A stretch of DNA of 64,000 nucleotides from assembly GCF_018334155.1 (NCBI RefSeq), contig NZ_JAGXTP010000003.1:310001-374000 (forward strand). Direction: 5' to 3'. The notes under the pieces are model-generated. The model had not been told where the DNA came from. It did no database searches and was given only the letters and a program-made list of their open reading frames with translations. Both the position numbers and the translations under genes were made by a program. This document shows positions 26,625 through 36,532 of this stretch, piece after piece. This DNA comes from Devosia litorisediminis (GTDB taxonomy: Bacteria; Pseudomonadota; Alphaproteobacteria; Rhizobiales; Devosiaceae). The first letter of the stretch is position 1. Every line of letters begins with the position of its first letter.

Positions 26625-27274
26625 GCGCCTTTATGGCCATGCTGCTGCGCGAACTGCGCCTGGCCCTGCGCGGCAGTGGTGACGTGCTCACGCTGGTGCT
26701 GTTTTTCGTCATTGTGGGGGCCATTGTCCCCTTCGCCGTCGGTCCTGACCAGACCCTGCTGGCCAGCATCGCCCCCGGCATTGTCTGGATCTCGGCTTTC
26801 CTTGCAATGCTGTTGGGGCTCGAACGCCTGTTCCGACCCGATCACGAGGACGGCTCACTGATCCTGCTGCGACAGGCTGAATTGCCGCTCAGCGCTGCCA
26901 TTGCCGCAAAGTTGATCGCGCACTGGCTGGTCACCGCTTTGCCCTTGCTGATCGCCAGCCCGATCCTGGCGCTGCTGCTGGCCATGGATCTGTCCACCTT
27001 CTGGCGCACCCTGCTCTCCCTGGCGCTGGGCACACCAGCATTGACCGCCTTTGGCGCCATTGGCGCGGCGGTCACCGTGCCGATCCGACGGGGTGGGCTG
27101 ATCGCGCCCATCCTGATCGCCCCGCTCTCGGTGCCCGTCCTGATCTTTGGCGTCGGCGCCATCACCTCGCCCCAATCAAATGCGGCAACGCTGTTTCTTG
27201 CGGCATTGAGCCTCATGGCTGTGGCATTGGCTCCCTTTGTCGCCGCGCTTGCGATACGGTCCGCCGAAGACTAG
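26621..27274 (+). CDS. ccmB: Heme exporter permease CcmB
   Basis: 217 residues, six hydrophobic segments. Family marks include LRLALRGSGDVLTLVLFFVIVG, FRPDHEDGSL and LALGTPALTAFGAIGAAVT. Permease partner of CcmA in the CcmABCD complex of the inner membrane. ATGA overlap with ccmA; ccmC follows after 33 bases. Confidence 0.95.
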   Translation: MSAFMAMLLRELRLALRGSGDVLTLVLFFVIVGAIVPFAVGPDQTLLASIAPGIVWISAFLAMLLGLERLFRPDHEDGSLILLRQAELPLSAAIAAKLIAHWLVTALPLLIASPILALLLAMDLSTFWRTLLSLALGTPALTAFGAIGAAVTVPIRRGGLIAPILIAPLSVPVLIFGVGAITSPQSNAATLFLAALSLMAVALAPFVAALAIRSAED

Positions 27275-27307
27275 AGCCCGAACCCAACACAGTTGCCAGA
27301 TAATCCC

Positions 27308-28069
27308 ATGACCCAAGACACGGCACCGCGGCAGAATTGGTGGCAACGGATCGCCCATCCCGGGCAGTTTGTCGCCTGGACCACGCCATTGCTCTGGCCG
27401 CTGACCGTCCTGACTGCTGCGCTCTTCGTGCTGGGCCTGTGGTTCGCCTTCTTCAATTCACCCCAAGACTATCAAATGGGCGACACCGTGCGCATCATGT
27501 ATGTCCACGTGCCCAATGCCTGGCTGAGCCAGTTCGTCTACGCGATCATGACGGTTTCAGCGCTGGGAACACTGGTCTGGCGTCACCCACTGGCCGATGT
27601 CTCAATGAAAGCCGCAGCGCCGCTGGGCGCCATGTTCACGGCCCTGGCCCTGTTCACCGGCGCCCTGTGGGGCCGCCCAACCTGGGGCACGTTCTGGGAA
27701 TGGGATGGTCGCATGACCTCCACCCTGGTGCTGCTCTTCATCTATCTGGGCATTATCGCGCTGTGGCGCGCCTTTGACGACCAGCTCCGGGCCGCCCGTG
27801 TTATCGCCGTCTTCACCCTGGTGGGCGCGATCAACATTCCCATCATCAAGTTCTCGGTGGATTGGTGGAGCACACTGCACCAGCCTGCCAGCGTATTTCG
27901 CGCCGACGGGCCGCGCATGCCGGGGTCCATTCTGACCCCGCTTTTTGTGATGTTCTTCGCGTTTACATTGCTGTTTCTGACACTGCACCTCAAAGCCATG
28001 CATACTGAAATCAAGCGCCGGCGGGTCATGACACTGCAGCGCAAGCTGGCACAAGGGGCCGCGCAATGA
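27308..28069 (+). CDS. ccmC: Heme handling protein CcmC
   Basis: 253 residues from ATG 27308 (a TTG at 27293 would add five). Six membrane segments and the tryptophan-rich WWD domain WGRPTWGTFWEWDGRMTS facing the periplasm, which presents heme to CcmE. Conserved histidines flank it (VHVPNAW and WWSTLHQPASV). Stop overlaps ccmD ATG. Confidence 0.96.
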   Translation: MTQDTAPRQNWWQRIAHPGQFVAWTTPLLWPLTVLTAALFVLGLWFAFFNSPQDYQMGDTVRIMYVHVPNAWLSQFVYAIMTVSALGTLVWRHPLADVSMKAAAPLGAMFTALALFTGALWGRPTWGTFWEWDGRMTSTLVLLFIYLGIIALWRAFDDQLRAARVIAVFTLVGAINIPIIKFSVDWWSTLHQPASVFRADGPRMPGSILTPLFVMFFAFTLLFLTLHLKAMHTEIKRRRVMTLQRKLAQGAAQ

Positions 28070-28236
28070 TCGATCTCGGCCCGCATGCGGTTTTCATTAT
28101 CTGGTGTTACCTCGGCGTCGCTCTGGCCGTGCTCGGGCTGATCGGCTGGACCCTGTTTGATGCCCGGCGCACCACACGGCAACTGGCCATGCTTGAAACA
28201 CGCCATCCACGCCGCGCCACGGAGCCAGCCAAGTAA
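28066..28236 (+). CDS. ccmD: Heme exporter subunit CcmD
   Basis: 56 residues. One membrane segment (VFIIWCYLGVALAVLGLIGW) followed by basic residues (FDARRTTRQLAML), the standard CcmD layout. Start overlaps the ccmC stop (ATGA) and its TAA shares one base with the ccmG ATG (TAATG). CcmD stabilises CcmABC-CcmE contacts. Identified by position and topology, since the family is poorly conserved. Confidence 0.88.
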   Translation: MIDLGPHAVFIIWCYLGVALAVLGLIGWTLFDARRTTRQLAMLETRHPRRATEPAK

Positions 28237-28781
28237 TGCGTTATGTGTTGTTCGGACTGCCGCTGATCGCCCTGGTGGCACTGGTCGCCGTTTTCGCCTT
28301 TTCGATCAACCGCGACCCCAGCCTCGTCCGCTCGGTGCTGATCGACAAGCCCGCGCCCGTCTTTGCCATGGATGCGGTGCCCGAACTCGGGGTGCCCGGC
28401 TTTGCCACCGAAACGCTCAAGGGCGCGGTCACCGTCGTCAATGTTTTCGCCAGCTGGTGCATTCCCTGCCGCGACGAGCATCCACTGCTCATGACGCTCA
28501 AGGACATTTCAGACGTACGCCTGTTCGGCATCAACCAGAACGACGCGCCGGAAAATGCCCGCGCATTCCTTGCCGAACTGGGCAATCCCTATGATGCAGT
28601 CGGCGCCGATCGCAATCGTCGGGTATCGATCGATTGGGGGGTCTATGGTGTCCCTGAAACCTTCGTGGTCGATGCCAATGGCATCATCACCTTCAAGCAT
28701 GTCGGCCCGCTCTCGCCCGATGCCTTTGAGAACGAACTCCTGCCCGCCATTGCTGCCGCACAAGCCAGAAGTGATCGCTGA
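28236..28781 (+). CDS. ccmG: Thiol:disulfide interchange protein CcmG/DsbE
   Basis: 181 residues, one N-terminal anchor (about residues 3-23) and a periplasmic thioredoxin domain with active site WCIPC (cysteines 75 and 78). The family's GVYGVPETFVVD segment with cis-proline is present. Keeps apocytochrome c cysteines reduced for heme ligation. Last gene of this ccm cluster; ccmE, ccmF and ccmH are not in the window. Confidence 0.96.
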   Translation: MRYVLFGLPLIALVALVAVFAFSINRDPSLVRSVLIDKPAPVFAMDAVPELGVPGFATETLKGAVTVVNVFASWCIPCRDEHPLLMTLKDISDVRLFGINQNDAPENARAFLAELGNPYDAVGADRNRRVSIDWGVYGVPETFVVDANGIITFKHVGPLSPDAFENELLPAIAAAQARSDR

Positions 28782-28853
28782 ATAACCCGTTCAGCTTCAG
28801 TTCAGCCGCCGACCGCCACATTGCCGGCATTGTTGTTGTGTTGAAAGCGTACC

Positions 28854-29006
28854 ATGTTGACCGCGATCGAGAGATTTGCCCGTGACGAGGCTGGTGTTAC
28901 CCCCGTCGAATATGGCCTGATCGCCGCCATTCTGGTGGTCTTTGCCACCGTGGCCGTGTCTGCTGCCGGCTATAATATCCACGACCTGATCAGCATCACC
29001 AACTAG
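28854..29006 (+). CDS. Flp/Fap-type type IVb pilin
   Basis: 50 residues. The sequence ARDEAGVTPVEYGLIAAILVV is the class IVb prepilin pattern: a basic leader, the cleavage glycine G14, glutamate at mature position 5, then a hydrophobic helix. GAAAG eight bases before the ATG serves as ribosome site. Flp pilins are exported by the Tad machinery, but no tad or cpa gene is in this window, so it is an orphan pilin gene. It lies between ccmG (same strand) and the convergent SdhAF4 gene. Confidence 0.85.
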   Translation: MLTAIERFARDEAGVTPVEYGLIAAILVVFATVAVSAAGYNIHDLISITN

Positions 29007-29018
29007 CCGTCTTGCCAG

Positions 29019-29240
29019 CTAGAAATCGCTGGTCAGCCCCTTGATCTCCCAGTCACCATAGCGACCCGGCTCAAGCCCGCCGCGCCCGCCCAGTTCCTTT
29101 TGAGCAAACGCACCCTTGGCATCAATGGCCTGGCGGCGCGCTTGTGCTTCAGCCAATGCCCGTTGCGCCGCCGGGGTCAACGGCGGGCGCGGTGCTGCTT
29201 CGGTGATGTCATCTGGGCTATTGTCGTCGCTCATGGTCAT
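29019..29240 (-). CDS. DUF1674 protein, SdhAF4-like succinate dehydrogenase assembly factor
   Basis: 73 residues (ATG 29240; ATG 29234 is equally possible). The C-terminal signature [21 protein letters not shown] is the defining DUF1674 motif, shared with mitochondrial Sdh8/SDHAF4, which stabilises flavinylated SdhA. The N-terminal half is disordered and alanine-rich. The sdh genes are not in this window. Divergent from htpX with an 87-base gap. Confidence 0.88.
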   Translation of the reverse strand: MTMSDDNSPDDITEAAPRPPLTPAAQRALAEAQARRQAIDAKGAFAQKELGGRGGLEPGRYGDWEIKGLTSDF

Positions 29241-29327
29241 ATCCGCATTACGTTTTGGTCATGCGCTTGCATGCAACCTGTCCCGACCCAACATAATTGT
29301 TCAAGACCACGAACCCAAGGGCTCCTG

Positions 29328-30305
29328 ATGTTCAATGCGTTACGGACCACGGTCCTGCTGGCCGCGCTGACCGCGCTGTTCATGACCGTTGGCTATTTTA
29401 TCGGCGGCACCAGCGGCATGATGATCGCCTTCATCTTTGCCCTGGTTACCAATATTTTTGGCTATTGGAACTCTGACAAGCTGGTTCTGCGCATGCAAAA
29501 TGCCGTTCCGGTCGAGCGCAGCCGCGTGCCTGAGCTCTACGACATGGTCGATGTGCTCTCGCGCAAGGCGGGCATTCCCACCCCCGCCGTCTATCTGATC
29601 CAGTCAGACCAGCCCAATGCCTTCGCGACGGGCCGCAATCCGCAAAACGCTGCCGTTGCGGTATCGGCCGGCCTGCTCAAGCATCTCGATACGCGCGAAG
29701 TCGCCGCCGTGGTCGCCCATGAGCTGGCCCACATTCGCAACCGCGATACCCTGACCATGACCATCACCGCGACCTTTGCCGGTGCCATTTCCGCACTGGC
29801 GCAGTTCGGCCTGTTCTTTGGTGGCGGCAATCGCGACAACCCCATGGGTGGCATTGGTCGCCTGCTGATGGTGTTTCTGGCCCCATTGGCCGCCATGCTG
29901 GTACAAATGGCCGTCAGCCGCACGCGCGAATATGAGGCCGATCGTATCGGCGCCGAGATCTCCAGCGACCCGTTGGCGCTGGCTTCAGCCCTGCACAAGA
30001 TCGCCAGTCTGGCTGGTCGGCAGGTCAATGTCGCCGCCGAGCGCAATCCGGCCATGGCCCATATGTACATCATCAACCCGCTCTCGGGTCAGCGCATGGA
30101 CAATCTGTTTTCGACCCATCCCGACACAGGCAATCGCATTCAAGCGCTGCGCAAGCTTGCAGCTTCAGGCTATGTGGACGATAAGAGCCCTAGGCCTCAG
30201 CCACGCCCAGCCCCGACCACCGGTCGGCACAGCGGCGGCGGCTGGCGCGTGCCAACCGTCGGACGAACCGACGAGGATGGCGGACAACGCGGTCCCTGGG
30301 GATAG
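29328..30305 (+). CDS. htpX: Membrane zinc metalloprotease HtpX
   Basis: 325 residues from ATG 29328; the frame is open further upstream but only this start gives the family N-terminus [20 protein letters not shown]. Two N-terminal and two central membrane segments, zinc motif HELAH (131-135) and the downstream glutamate in [11 protein letters not shown]. Degrades damaged inner-membrane proteins. The last 45 residues are a proline/glycine-rich tail. rsmB starts eight bases later. Confidence 0.96.
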   Translation: MFNALRTTVLLAALTALFMTVGYFIGGTSGMMIAFIFALVTNIFGYWNSDKLVLRMQNAVPVERSRVPELYDMVDVLSRKAGIPTPAVYLIQSDQPNAFATGRNPQNAAVAVSAGLLKHLDTREVAAVVAHELAHIRNRDTLTMTITATFAGAISALAQFGLFFGGGNRDNPMGGIGRLLMVFLAPLAAMLVQMAVSRTREYEADRIGAEISSDPLALASALHKIASLAGRQVNVAAERNPAMAHMYIINPLSGQRMDNLFSTHPDTGNRIQALRKLAASGYVDDKSPRPQPRPAPTTGRHSGGGWRVPTVGRTDEDGGQRGPWG

Positions 30306-30313
30306 AATCAAGC

Positions 30314-31621
30314 GTGGCGTACAAACCTGAACCGGCGGGGCTCAAGCTCCGCCTTATTGCCGCACAGCGGCTGAAGTCCGTTTTGGCGAGCGACAATTTC
30401 GTCCCGCTTGGGGCCACCGATCTCGCCGATGGGCGCGACCGTGCGCTGGCCAATCGGCTGATCACCACCGCCCTACGACGTCAGGGTCAGCTCAATTTCA
30501 TCATTCATGCGCTGCTTGAAAAAGGCATGCCCGGCAAGTCAGGCACCTTCGAAGCCGTGCTGCGCCTGAGCCTGGCACAGTTGGTCTTCCTGCCCGATCT
30601 GGGAGCCCATAGCGCGCTGTTTCTGGCTGTTGAAGCCACCAAGCGCGACCCCAAGGCGCGCCATCTTTCTGGTTTGATGAATGCTGTGCTGCGCAACGCC
30701 CAGGCCAATTCGGCCAAGTTCGGCATGCTCAGCGACGATCTGCTCATCCCCGACACCTTTGGCGACACCTGGCTCACCGCCTACGGCGAAGAAGCCATCG
30801 ATGCCTTTTCCGACGCCCTGCTGGCTGGCGCTGCGCTTGATCTGACCCTCAAGGATGACGATCAGGACCTGATCGATTCCCTGGGTGCCGAGCGTGTCAT
30901 CGCGGACACGGTACGCATTGAAGAGCGCGATCGCCCTGTGGAGGCCCTGCCCGGCTTTGCCGAAGGCCGCTGGTGGGTGCAGGACGCAGCCTCTGCGATC
31001 CCCGCCCGTCTGCTGGGCCTGGAACCCGGCGCGCGTGTTCTGGACCTGTGCGCCGCCCCCGGCGGCAAGACTGCCCAGCTCATCAAGGCTGGCTATGAAG
31101 TGACAGCGCTTGATGCCGATGCCAAGCGCATGGAGCGTCTCAGCGAGAACCTGACACGCCTCAACTACACCGCCGAGACCGTTGTCGCCGACGCTGGAAA
31201 ATTCGAGCCGCCATCGCCCTTCAAGGGCGTACTGCTGGACGCACCCTGCTCAGCCACCGGCACCTTCCGCCGTCACCCCGAGGTCATCTGGCATCGCTCC
31301 GTGGGCGACGTCGCCGGCCGCGTACGGCTGCAGCGGGCCCTGCTGACCAACGCCTTGCGCTGCCTTGATCGTGACGGAGTGCTCATCTATTGCGTGTGTT
31401 CGCTTGAACCAGCGGAAGGTGAAGAACAGGTTGATTGGGCCCTCCAATCGCTGCCTGGGCTGAAGCTTTTGCCAATCAAGCCCGAGGAAATGGTTGGCTT
31501 GGAGGCCGCCGTTTCCGCCAAGGGGCTGGTGCGGACCCATCCTGGCATGATGCCCGGGGGACGCGCAGGTGGCATGGATGGCTTCTTCGTGGCGCGCTTT
31601 GGCCGCAACGAGATAGGGTGA
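30314..31621 (+). CDS. rsmB: RsmB/NOP family 16S rRNA (cytosine-C5) methyltransferase
   Basis: 435 residues; GTG start. N-terminal NusB-like domain (about 1-150: ALANRLITTALRRQGQLNFI, KSGTFEAVLRLSLAQLVFLPD) plus a SAM methyltransferase domain with VLDLCAAPGGKTAQL, the catalytic DAPCSATGTFRRHPEVIW (PC motif) and the second cysteine in VCSLEPAEGEEQ. The combination defines RsmB (m5C967). Second gene of htpX-rsmB-heparinase-purH. Confidence 0.93.
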   Translation: MAYKPEPAGLKLRLIAAQRLKSVLASDNFVPLGATDLADGRDRALANRLITTALRRQGQLNFIIHALLEKGMPGKSGTFEAVLRLSLAQLVFLPDLGAHSALFLAVEATKRDPKARHLSGLMNAVLRNAQANSAKFGMLSDDLLIPDTFGDTWLTAYGEEAIDAFSDALLAGAALDLTLKDDDQDLIDSLGAERVIADTVRIEERDRPVEALPGFAEGRWWVQDAASAIPARLLGLEPGARVLDLCAAPGGKTAQLIKAGYEVTALDADAKRMERLSENLTRLNYTAETVVADAGKFEPPSPFKGVLLDAPCSATGTFRRHPEVIWHRSVGDVAGRVRLQRALLTNALRCLDRDGVLIYCVCSLEPAEGEEQVDWALQSLPGLKLLPIKPEEMVGLEAAVSAKGLVRTHPGMMPGGRAGGMDGFFVARFGRNEIG

Positions 31622-31664
31622 TCGACTGGCGCTGAGGGGAAGGCGTCAAATTAGGAACTGATCA

Positions 31665-33320
31665 TTGACGGGCAGACAAACAACGACGCAGGCCTCAGCC
31701 GCGGCGGACGCTAGCAGCACGATGCTGCCCAGGCTCGGCTATGCCGTGCGGCGCCTTGCCTATGGCTTGGCCGATACGTTTGTCACCCTGCCCATTCTGC
31801 GCTGGACCTGGCGCGGCCTGGCCGACGATGCGTTTTCTGGCGAACTGCACGAGTTCCGGCCCACCGATCGCGAGGCGGTGCGCGACATGATGGCGGGCCG
31901 CTATCTGCTGGCCAGCAAACTTATCGAGACCCATGGTGTGTCGCCCTTTGCGCTTGAAGTGGATCACACCGACTGGTGGTTCAACCTGCATGGCTTTGCC
32001 TGGCTGCGTCATTTCCGCGACGTGCGTGACCCCGGCGAGCGCAATTTTGCCCGCACGCTGGTGCTCGACTGGATCGGCCGCGAAGGCCGCTTCGAGCGGG
32101 ACACCTGGGCGCTGGCGCTGACAGCGCAACGCGTGCTGAACTGGTTGCGCCACCTGCCCCTGCTGCTTGAGGGGGCCACCCCCGAGCAGGCCAAGACCAT
32201 CCAGCGCGTGCTCGGGGCACAGATCCAGAGCCTCAAGCTGCGCGGCCGTCTTGCGGGTGAACCCGCCGATGCGCTGTTTGCCGCCATCGCCCTGCTGGGC
32301 GCCGAGTATTGCGAACAAGGCGACCAGACAGATGTCCCCGGCCGGGTTGAGCGGCTCAACCGCCTGCTGGCGCGCCAGCTCGACACCGACGGTTTGCACC
32401 GCTCCCGCAATACCAAGCTGCAATTGCAGCTGCTGGTGGAGCTGGTCAGCGTGCGTCGCATCGCCGCCCAGATCAAATCCGAGGCTGCCCACGAACTGGC
32501 TGCCCAGATCGATCGCATGCATGAGTGCCTGGACGCCCTGACCCTGTCGAGCGGCGAGCCGGTGTACTTCAATGGCGGCGGACACCTGCCGCACGATGTG
32601 CTGATTGCCATCCAGGCCAATGCGACCGGGCATCGTCGCCGCTCCATGCTGCTTGGGGGCTATGGCATTCTGCGCGCCGGCGACGCTGTGGTGATCGCCG
32701 ATTCTGGCCGCACCCCGCCACCGGGCTATGCCGGCAATGCCCATGCCAGTGCGCTGGCGCTGGAATTCTCCCATGGCAGCGAGCTGATCCTGGGCAGCTG
32801 TGGGCCCGCCCCGGCTGACCTGCCTGCCAGCAAGGCGCTGTTCCGACAGGGTGTGGCCCATTCAGCACCAACCATTGACGCCGAGGACGCGGCCACCTCC
32901 CCCGCGCCGGCCATGACACTTGCGCCTGCCGACCAATTGCTCTCGATCACCACCGCTGGCTATGCCAAGCGGTTCGGCATTGATCTTGAGCGCCGCATTA
33001 CCCTGCTGTCGGGCGGCACCACTCTGGTTGGACAGGACCGCATGATCGCCCATGGCAAACCTTCGGGTCTGCTGGCCGTGCGGTTTCATCTGGCACCCGG
33101 CGTGCAGATGGAGCGCAATCGCGATGAAGGTGTAGTGCGCCTGACACTGCCCAACGGCACCGTGTGGATCTTCCTGTGGGAAGGCGCGACCTTCCGCGAT
33201 GAGGAAAGCGTGCGCCAGTCGGCCTATGTCGGCCTGCACAAAACCCGGCAATTGGTGCTCGAGGCAGATGTGGCTGCCGACCGCGAGATTGCCTGGATCT
33301 TTACGCTCGAGCAGCAATAG
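31665..33320 (+). CDS. Heparinase II/III family protein
   Basis: 551 residues with a TTG start at 31665, chosen because TAGGAAC lies just upstream; ATG 31722 lacks a ribosome site. The N-terminal all-alpha part contains WFNLHGFAWLRHFRDV, and the C-terminal beta part (after about 330) includes the family segment VYFNGGGHLPHDVL. No signal peptide, unlike true polysaccharide lyases, so substrate and location are unclear. This gene is a common neighbour of rsmB and purH in rhizobia; the reason is not known. Confidence 0.85.
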   Translation: MTGRQTTTQASAAADASSTMLPRLGYAVRRLAYGLADTFVTLPILRWTWRGLADDAFSGELHEFRPTDREAVRDMMAGRYLLASKLIETHGVSPFALEVDHTDWWFNLHGFAWLRHFRDVRDPGERNFARTLVLDWIGREGRFERDTWALALTAQRVLNWLRHLPLLLEGATPEQAKTIQRVLGAQIQSLKLRGRLAGEPADALFAAIALLGAEYCEQGDQTDVPGRVERLNRLLARQLDTDGLHRSRNTKLQLQLLVELVSVRRIAAQIKSEAAHELAAQIDRMHECLDALTLSSGEPVYFNGGGHLPHDVLIAIQANATGHRRRSMLLGGYGILRAGDAVVIADSGRTPPPGYAGNAHASALALEFSHGSELILGSCGPAPADLPASKALFRQGVAHSAPTIDAEDAATSPAPAMTLAPADQLLSITTAGYAKRFGIDLERRITLLSGGTTLVGQDRMIAHGKPSGLLAVRFHLAPGVQMERNRDEGVVRLTLPNGTVWIFLWEGATFRDEESVRQSAYVGLHKTRQLVLEADVAADREIAWIFTLEQQ

Positions 33321-33388
33321 CCAGTTGGCCTGGGCCCGGCTTCGTGCTAGCGAGCGCGCGAATTCACCTCAAATAGGGCACACACCTC

Positions 33389-34975
33389 ATGGGCAAGACG
33401 GTCAAGGTCGGGCGCGCACTGCTTTCGGTATTCGACAAATCTGACATGGCGGATTTCGCCAGCGGGCTGAGCGCTGCAGGTGTCGAGCTCGTCTCCACTG
33501 GCGGCACACACAAGCTGATCAAGGATGCCGGTCTGCCGGTGCGAGAAATCGCCGATCTCACCGGCTTTCCCGAGATGATGGACGGCCGGGTCAAGACCCT
33601 TCATCCCAAGGTGCATGGCGGCCTGCTGGCCGTGCGCGACAAACCCGATCATGCCGCCTCCATGGCCGAACACGATATCGGCGCCATCGATCTGGTGGCC
33701 GTGAACCTCTACCCCTTCGAAAAGACCGTCGCCTCGGGCGCCGGTTATGACGATATCATCGAAAATATCGACATTGGCGGCCCCGCAATGGTCCGCTCGG
33801 CCGCCAAGAACCACGCATTTGTCACCGTTGTGGTTGATCCTGCCGACTACCCCGCCATCCTGGCCGCCATCGCCGAAACCGGCGGCGTGCCCTTCGAAAT
33901 GCGCCAAAAGCTCGCGGCCAAGGCCTATGCCCGCACCGCGGCCTATGACAGCGCCATTTCAACCTGGTTCGCCAAGACCATCGACTACCCTGAAATCCCC
34001 TATCGCAGCTTTGCTGGCACCCTGCGCGAGGTCATGCGTTACGGCGAAAACCCCCATCAGTGGGCCGGCTTTTATGCCAATGGCGAGGACCGCCCCGGTG
34101 TTGCCACCGCCACCCAGGTTCAGGGCAAGACCCTGAGCTACAACAATATCAACGACACGGACGCCGCCTTTGAGCTGGTCAGCGAGTTCGATGCCGCAGA
34201 CGTCGCCGCCGTGGCCATCATCAAGCATGCCAATCCGTGCGGCGTCGGCATGGCCGAGGATTTGCTGACCGCCTACCACAACGCCTTGCGCACCGATCCG
34301 GTCTCGGCCTTCGGCGGCATTGTTGCGACCAATCGCGAGATTGATGCCGCCACAGCCACTGAGATCGTCAAGGTTTTCACCGAGGTGATCGTGGCCCCTT
34401 CGGCCACCCCCGAGGCGCAGGCCATTATTGCGGGCAAGAAGAATTTGCGTCTGCTGCTGACCGGCGGTCTGGCTGACGCCAAGGCCGATGGCCTGATGGT
34501 CAAATCCGTGGCGGGTGGTCTGCTGGTGCAGTCACGCGACAATCGCAACGTCGATGACTGCGACCTCAGGGTCGTGACCAAGAAGGCCCCCACAGAGCGC
34601 GAAATGGCCGATCTGCGCCTCGCCGCCAAGGTCGCCAAGCACGTCAAGTCCAACGCCATTGTCTACGTCAAGGACGGCGCGACCGTGGGCATCGGTGCGG
34701 GCCAGATGAGCCGCGTCGATTCAGCCCTGACGGCGCATCGTAAATCCATCGATGCAGCCAAGGCTGCCGGCATTGAAGGGGCCCTGACTGCAGGTTCGGT
34801 AGCGGCTTCGGACGCTTTCTTCCCCTTCGCTGATGGGCTTGAGGCGCTGGTCGCGGCAGGTGCCACCGCCGTTATCCAGCCCGGCGGTTCGATGCGCGAC
34901 GATGAAGTCATCGCCGCTGCCGATGCCGCAGGGATCGCCATGGTCATGACCGGCATGCGCCATTTCCGGCACTGA
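33389..34975 (+). CDS. purH: Bifunctional AICAR formyltransferase / IMP cyclohydrolase
   Basis: 528 residues, full length. Last two steps of IMP synthesis. N-terminal MGS-like cyclohydrolase domain ([30 protein letters not shown]) and C-terminal transformylase domain ([45 protein letters not shown]). The histidine and lysine of KHANPCG are the catalytic pair. GGG-containing ribosome site before ATG 33389. Ends the htpX-rsmB-heparinase-purH run. Confidence 0.98.
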   Translation: MGKTVKVGRALLSVFDKSDMADFASGLSAAGVELVSTGGTHKLIKDAGLPVREIADLTGFPEMMDGRVKTLHPKVHGGLLAVRDKPDHAASMAEHDIGAIDLVAVNLYPFEKTVASGAGYDDIIENIDIGGPAMVRSAAKNHAFVTVVVDPADYPAILAAIAETGGVPFEMRQKLAAKAYARTAAYDSAISTWFAKTIDYPEIPYRSFAGTLREVMRYGENPHQWAGFYANGEDRPGVATATQVQGKTLSYNNINDTDAAFELVSEFDAADVAAVAIIKHANPCGVGMAEDLLTAYHNALRTDPVSAFGGIVATNREIDAATATEIVKVFTEVIVAPSATPEAQAIIAGKKNLRLLLTGGLADAKADGLMVKSVAGGLLVQSRDNRNVDDCDLRVVTKKAPTEREMADLRLAAKVAKHVKSNAIVYVKDGATVGIGAGQMSRVDSALTAHRKSIDAAKAAGIEGALTAGSVAASDAFFPFADGLEALVAAGATAVIQPGGSMRDDEVIAAADAAGIAMVMTGMRHFRH

Positions 34976-35087
34976 TCGGCAAACCTGACCAAACCGTAAT
35001 CTTCAAATGGCGGTGCGGTAAGACCTTTTTGAGATTGCCCATCTAGGTTGCTTGGGTCGCGCACCTCGCGCGGCCCTGAGGCCTGCC

Positions 35088-36443
35088 ATGCGATTGTCTA
35101 TCCCCGCCGATCTGTCTGCTCTGCTCCACACCGGCATGTGGCGCTCCATCGGCTCGCTCGGCATCAAGGTCGCCACCGCTGGCCTGACCTATTTCACCTA
35201 TGTGGTGCTCTCACGCACCATGACGGCCGATGAATACGGCCACTTTGCCTTCGGTCTGGCCCTGGCCACCGTGCTGGCCATTGCCGCGGGCGTGGGTCAG
35301 CCCACTGCAATTCTGCGCCTCTGGCCCCAGCTATCCGTTGCCGGCGACAAACTCGCCGCGCTCAAGGCCGCCCAGGCTGGATCGGTTCTGACCATTCTGG
35401 CGGGGCTGGTCATTGCCGTTACGCTGTGCCTGACAGTCTTCCTGTGGGTCTCGTTTTTCCCAACCACCGATACGGCAAACCATTTTTATGGCGCCGCCTT
35501 TCTCATCCTGCCCATGGCCTTGGCCGAGTACAATTCCTCGGCCTTGCGCGCCCAGGGCTCGCTGTGGAGCGCCTTGGTGCCGCGCGACATTCTCTGGCGC
35601 ATTGCCCTGCCCGCCGCCGTGCTGGCCCTGTTCAGCCTTGGCATCGTGCTGAGCGGGCCCGATGCGCTGGTGCTGTCGGCAGCCCTGCTTTCGGGCATGC
35701 TGGTGCTGCAGTTCTGGAGCGCCATGCGGCGCGGCTATGTGCTCAACCCGGCGCGTGGCGTCAGCGCGCGATACTGGAAGCAGTGGGGCGGCATCAGCCG
35801 CTGGCTGTTGCTGGGCGCGCTGATCGAAACCGCGGCGCTCAATGCCGATGTCATTCTGGTTGGCCTGATGCTCAACCTCGAAAGCTCGGGGCTCTACTTC
35901 AACGCCTTCCGCACTGCCGGCCTGATGACGCTGTTCACCTTCGCCATCGAGCTGGTGATTGCCCCGATGATCGCGCAACACTTCCATGCCGGTGAAATGC
36001 GCAAGGCCCAGGCCATCACTGCCATGGGCTCAGCGGCTGGCTTTGTGTTTTCCCTGCTGGTCTTCACCGCCTTTTTCGGTTGGGGGGACTGGATCTTGAG
36101 CTTTTTCGGCCCCAGCTATGCTGAAGGCTGGCTTGTGCTGGTCCTGCTCTCGTTCGGTCTGCTGTTTGACGCTGCCACCGGCCCCTCCAAGATTGTCATG
36201 ATGATGACTGGCCATGAGCGGGCCTACGCCATGATTTTCGGCGCCATCATGGGATTGGGCTTTCTGGTTCAGATCCTGATCATCCCCACCTATGGCATTG
36301 TGGGCGCGGCCACCGCCAATATGGGCGCGCGCATCATCGCGCAGCTGGCAATTGCCCTGTGGTGCCGTCAGCGCATTGGCCTGGACACCAGCCTGCTGGG
36401 TATTCTGGCCATCAGGACCGCAACCGACCGCGCCACGGACTAG
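35088..36443 (+). CDS. Polysaccharide/oligosaccharide flippase (MATE/Wzx-like)
   Basis: 451 residues from ATG 35088 (a TTG at 35052 would add 12). About twelve hydrophobic segments with the Polysacc_synt pattern: [24 protein letters not shown] at the first helix, [16 protein letters not shown], and a late [12 protein letters not shown]. Probably flips lipid-linked glycans across the inner membrane for surface polysaccharide. No glycosyltransferase is adjacent, so its substrate is unknown. Monocistronic between purH and leuC. Confidence 0.85.
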   Translation: MRLSIPADLSALLHTGMWRSIGSLGIKVATAGLTYFTYVVLSRTMTADEYGHFAFGLALATVLAIAAGVGQPTAILRLWPQLSVAGDKLAALKAAQAGSVLTILAGLVIAVTLCLTVFLWVSFFPTTDTANHFYGAAFLILPMALAEYNSSALRAQGSLWSALVPRDILWRIALPAAVLALFSLGIVLSGPDALVLSAALLSGMLVLQFWSAMRRGYVLNPARGVSARYWKQWGGISRWLLLGALIETAALNADVILVGLMLNLESSGLYFNAFRTAGLMTLFTFAIELVIAPMIAQHFHAGEMRKAQAITAMGSAAGFVFSLLVFTAFFGWGDWILSFFGPSYAEGWLVLVLLSFGLLFDAATGPSKIVMMMTGHERAYAMIFGAIMGLGFLVQILIIPTYGIVGAATANMGARIIAQLAIALWCRQRIGLDTSLLGILAIRTATDRATD

Positions 36444-36532
36444 CCGAACCGTACCGGCGAGTACGGTAATGCTTGACCCCTCTGCCCCAGCGGCTTAGAA
36501 CCACTCCAAACTTTACCTGCCGGAATTTTGCC

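Noticed and set aside
27502..27512. CACGTG inside ccmC as a possible parS
   Set aside because: Flanks do not match GTTTCACGTGAAAC; other CACGTG occurrences (for example near 38272, 45516, 49116, 54919) were rejected for the same reason.
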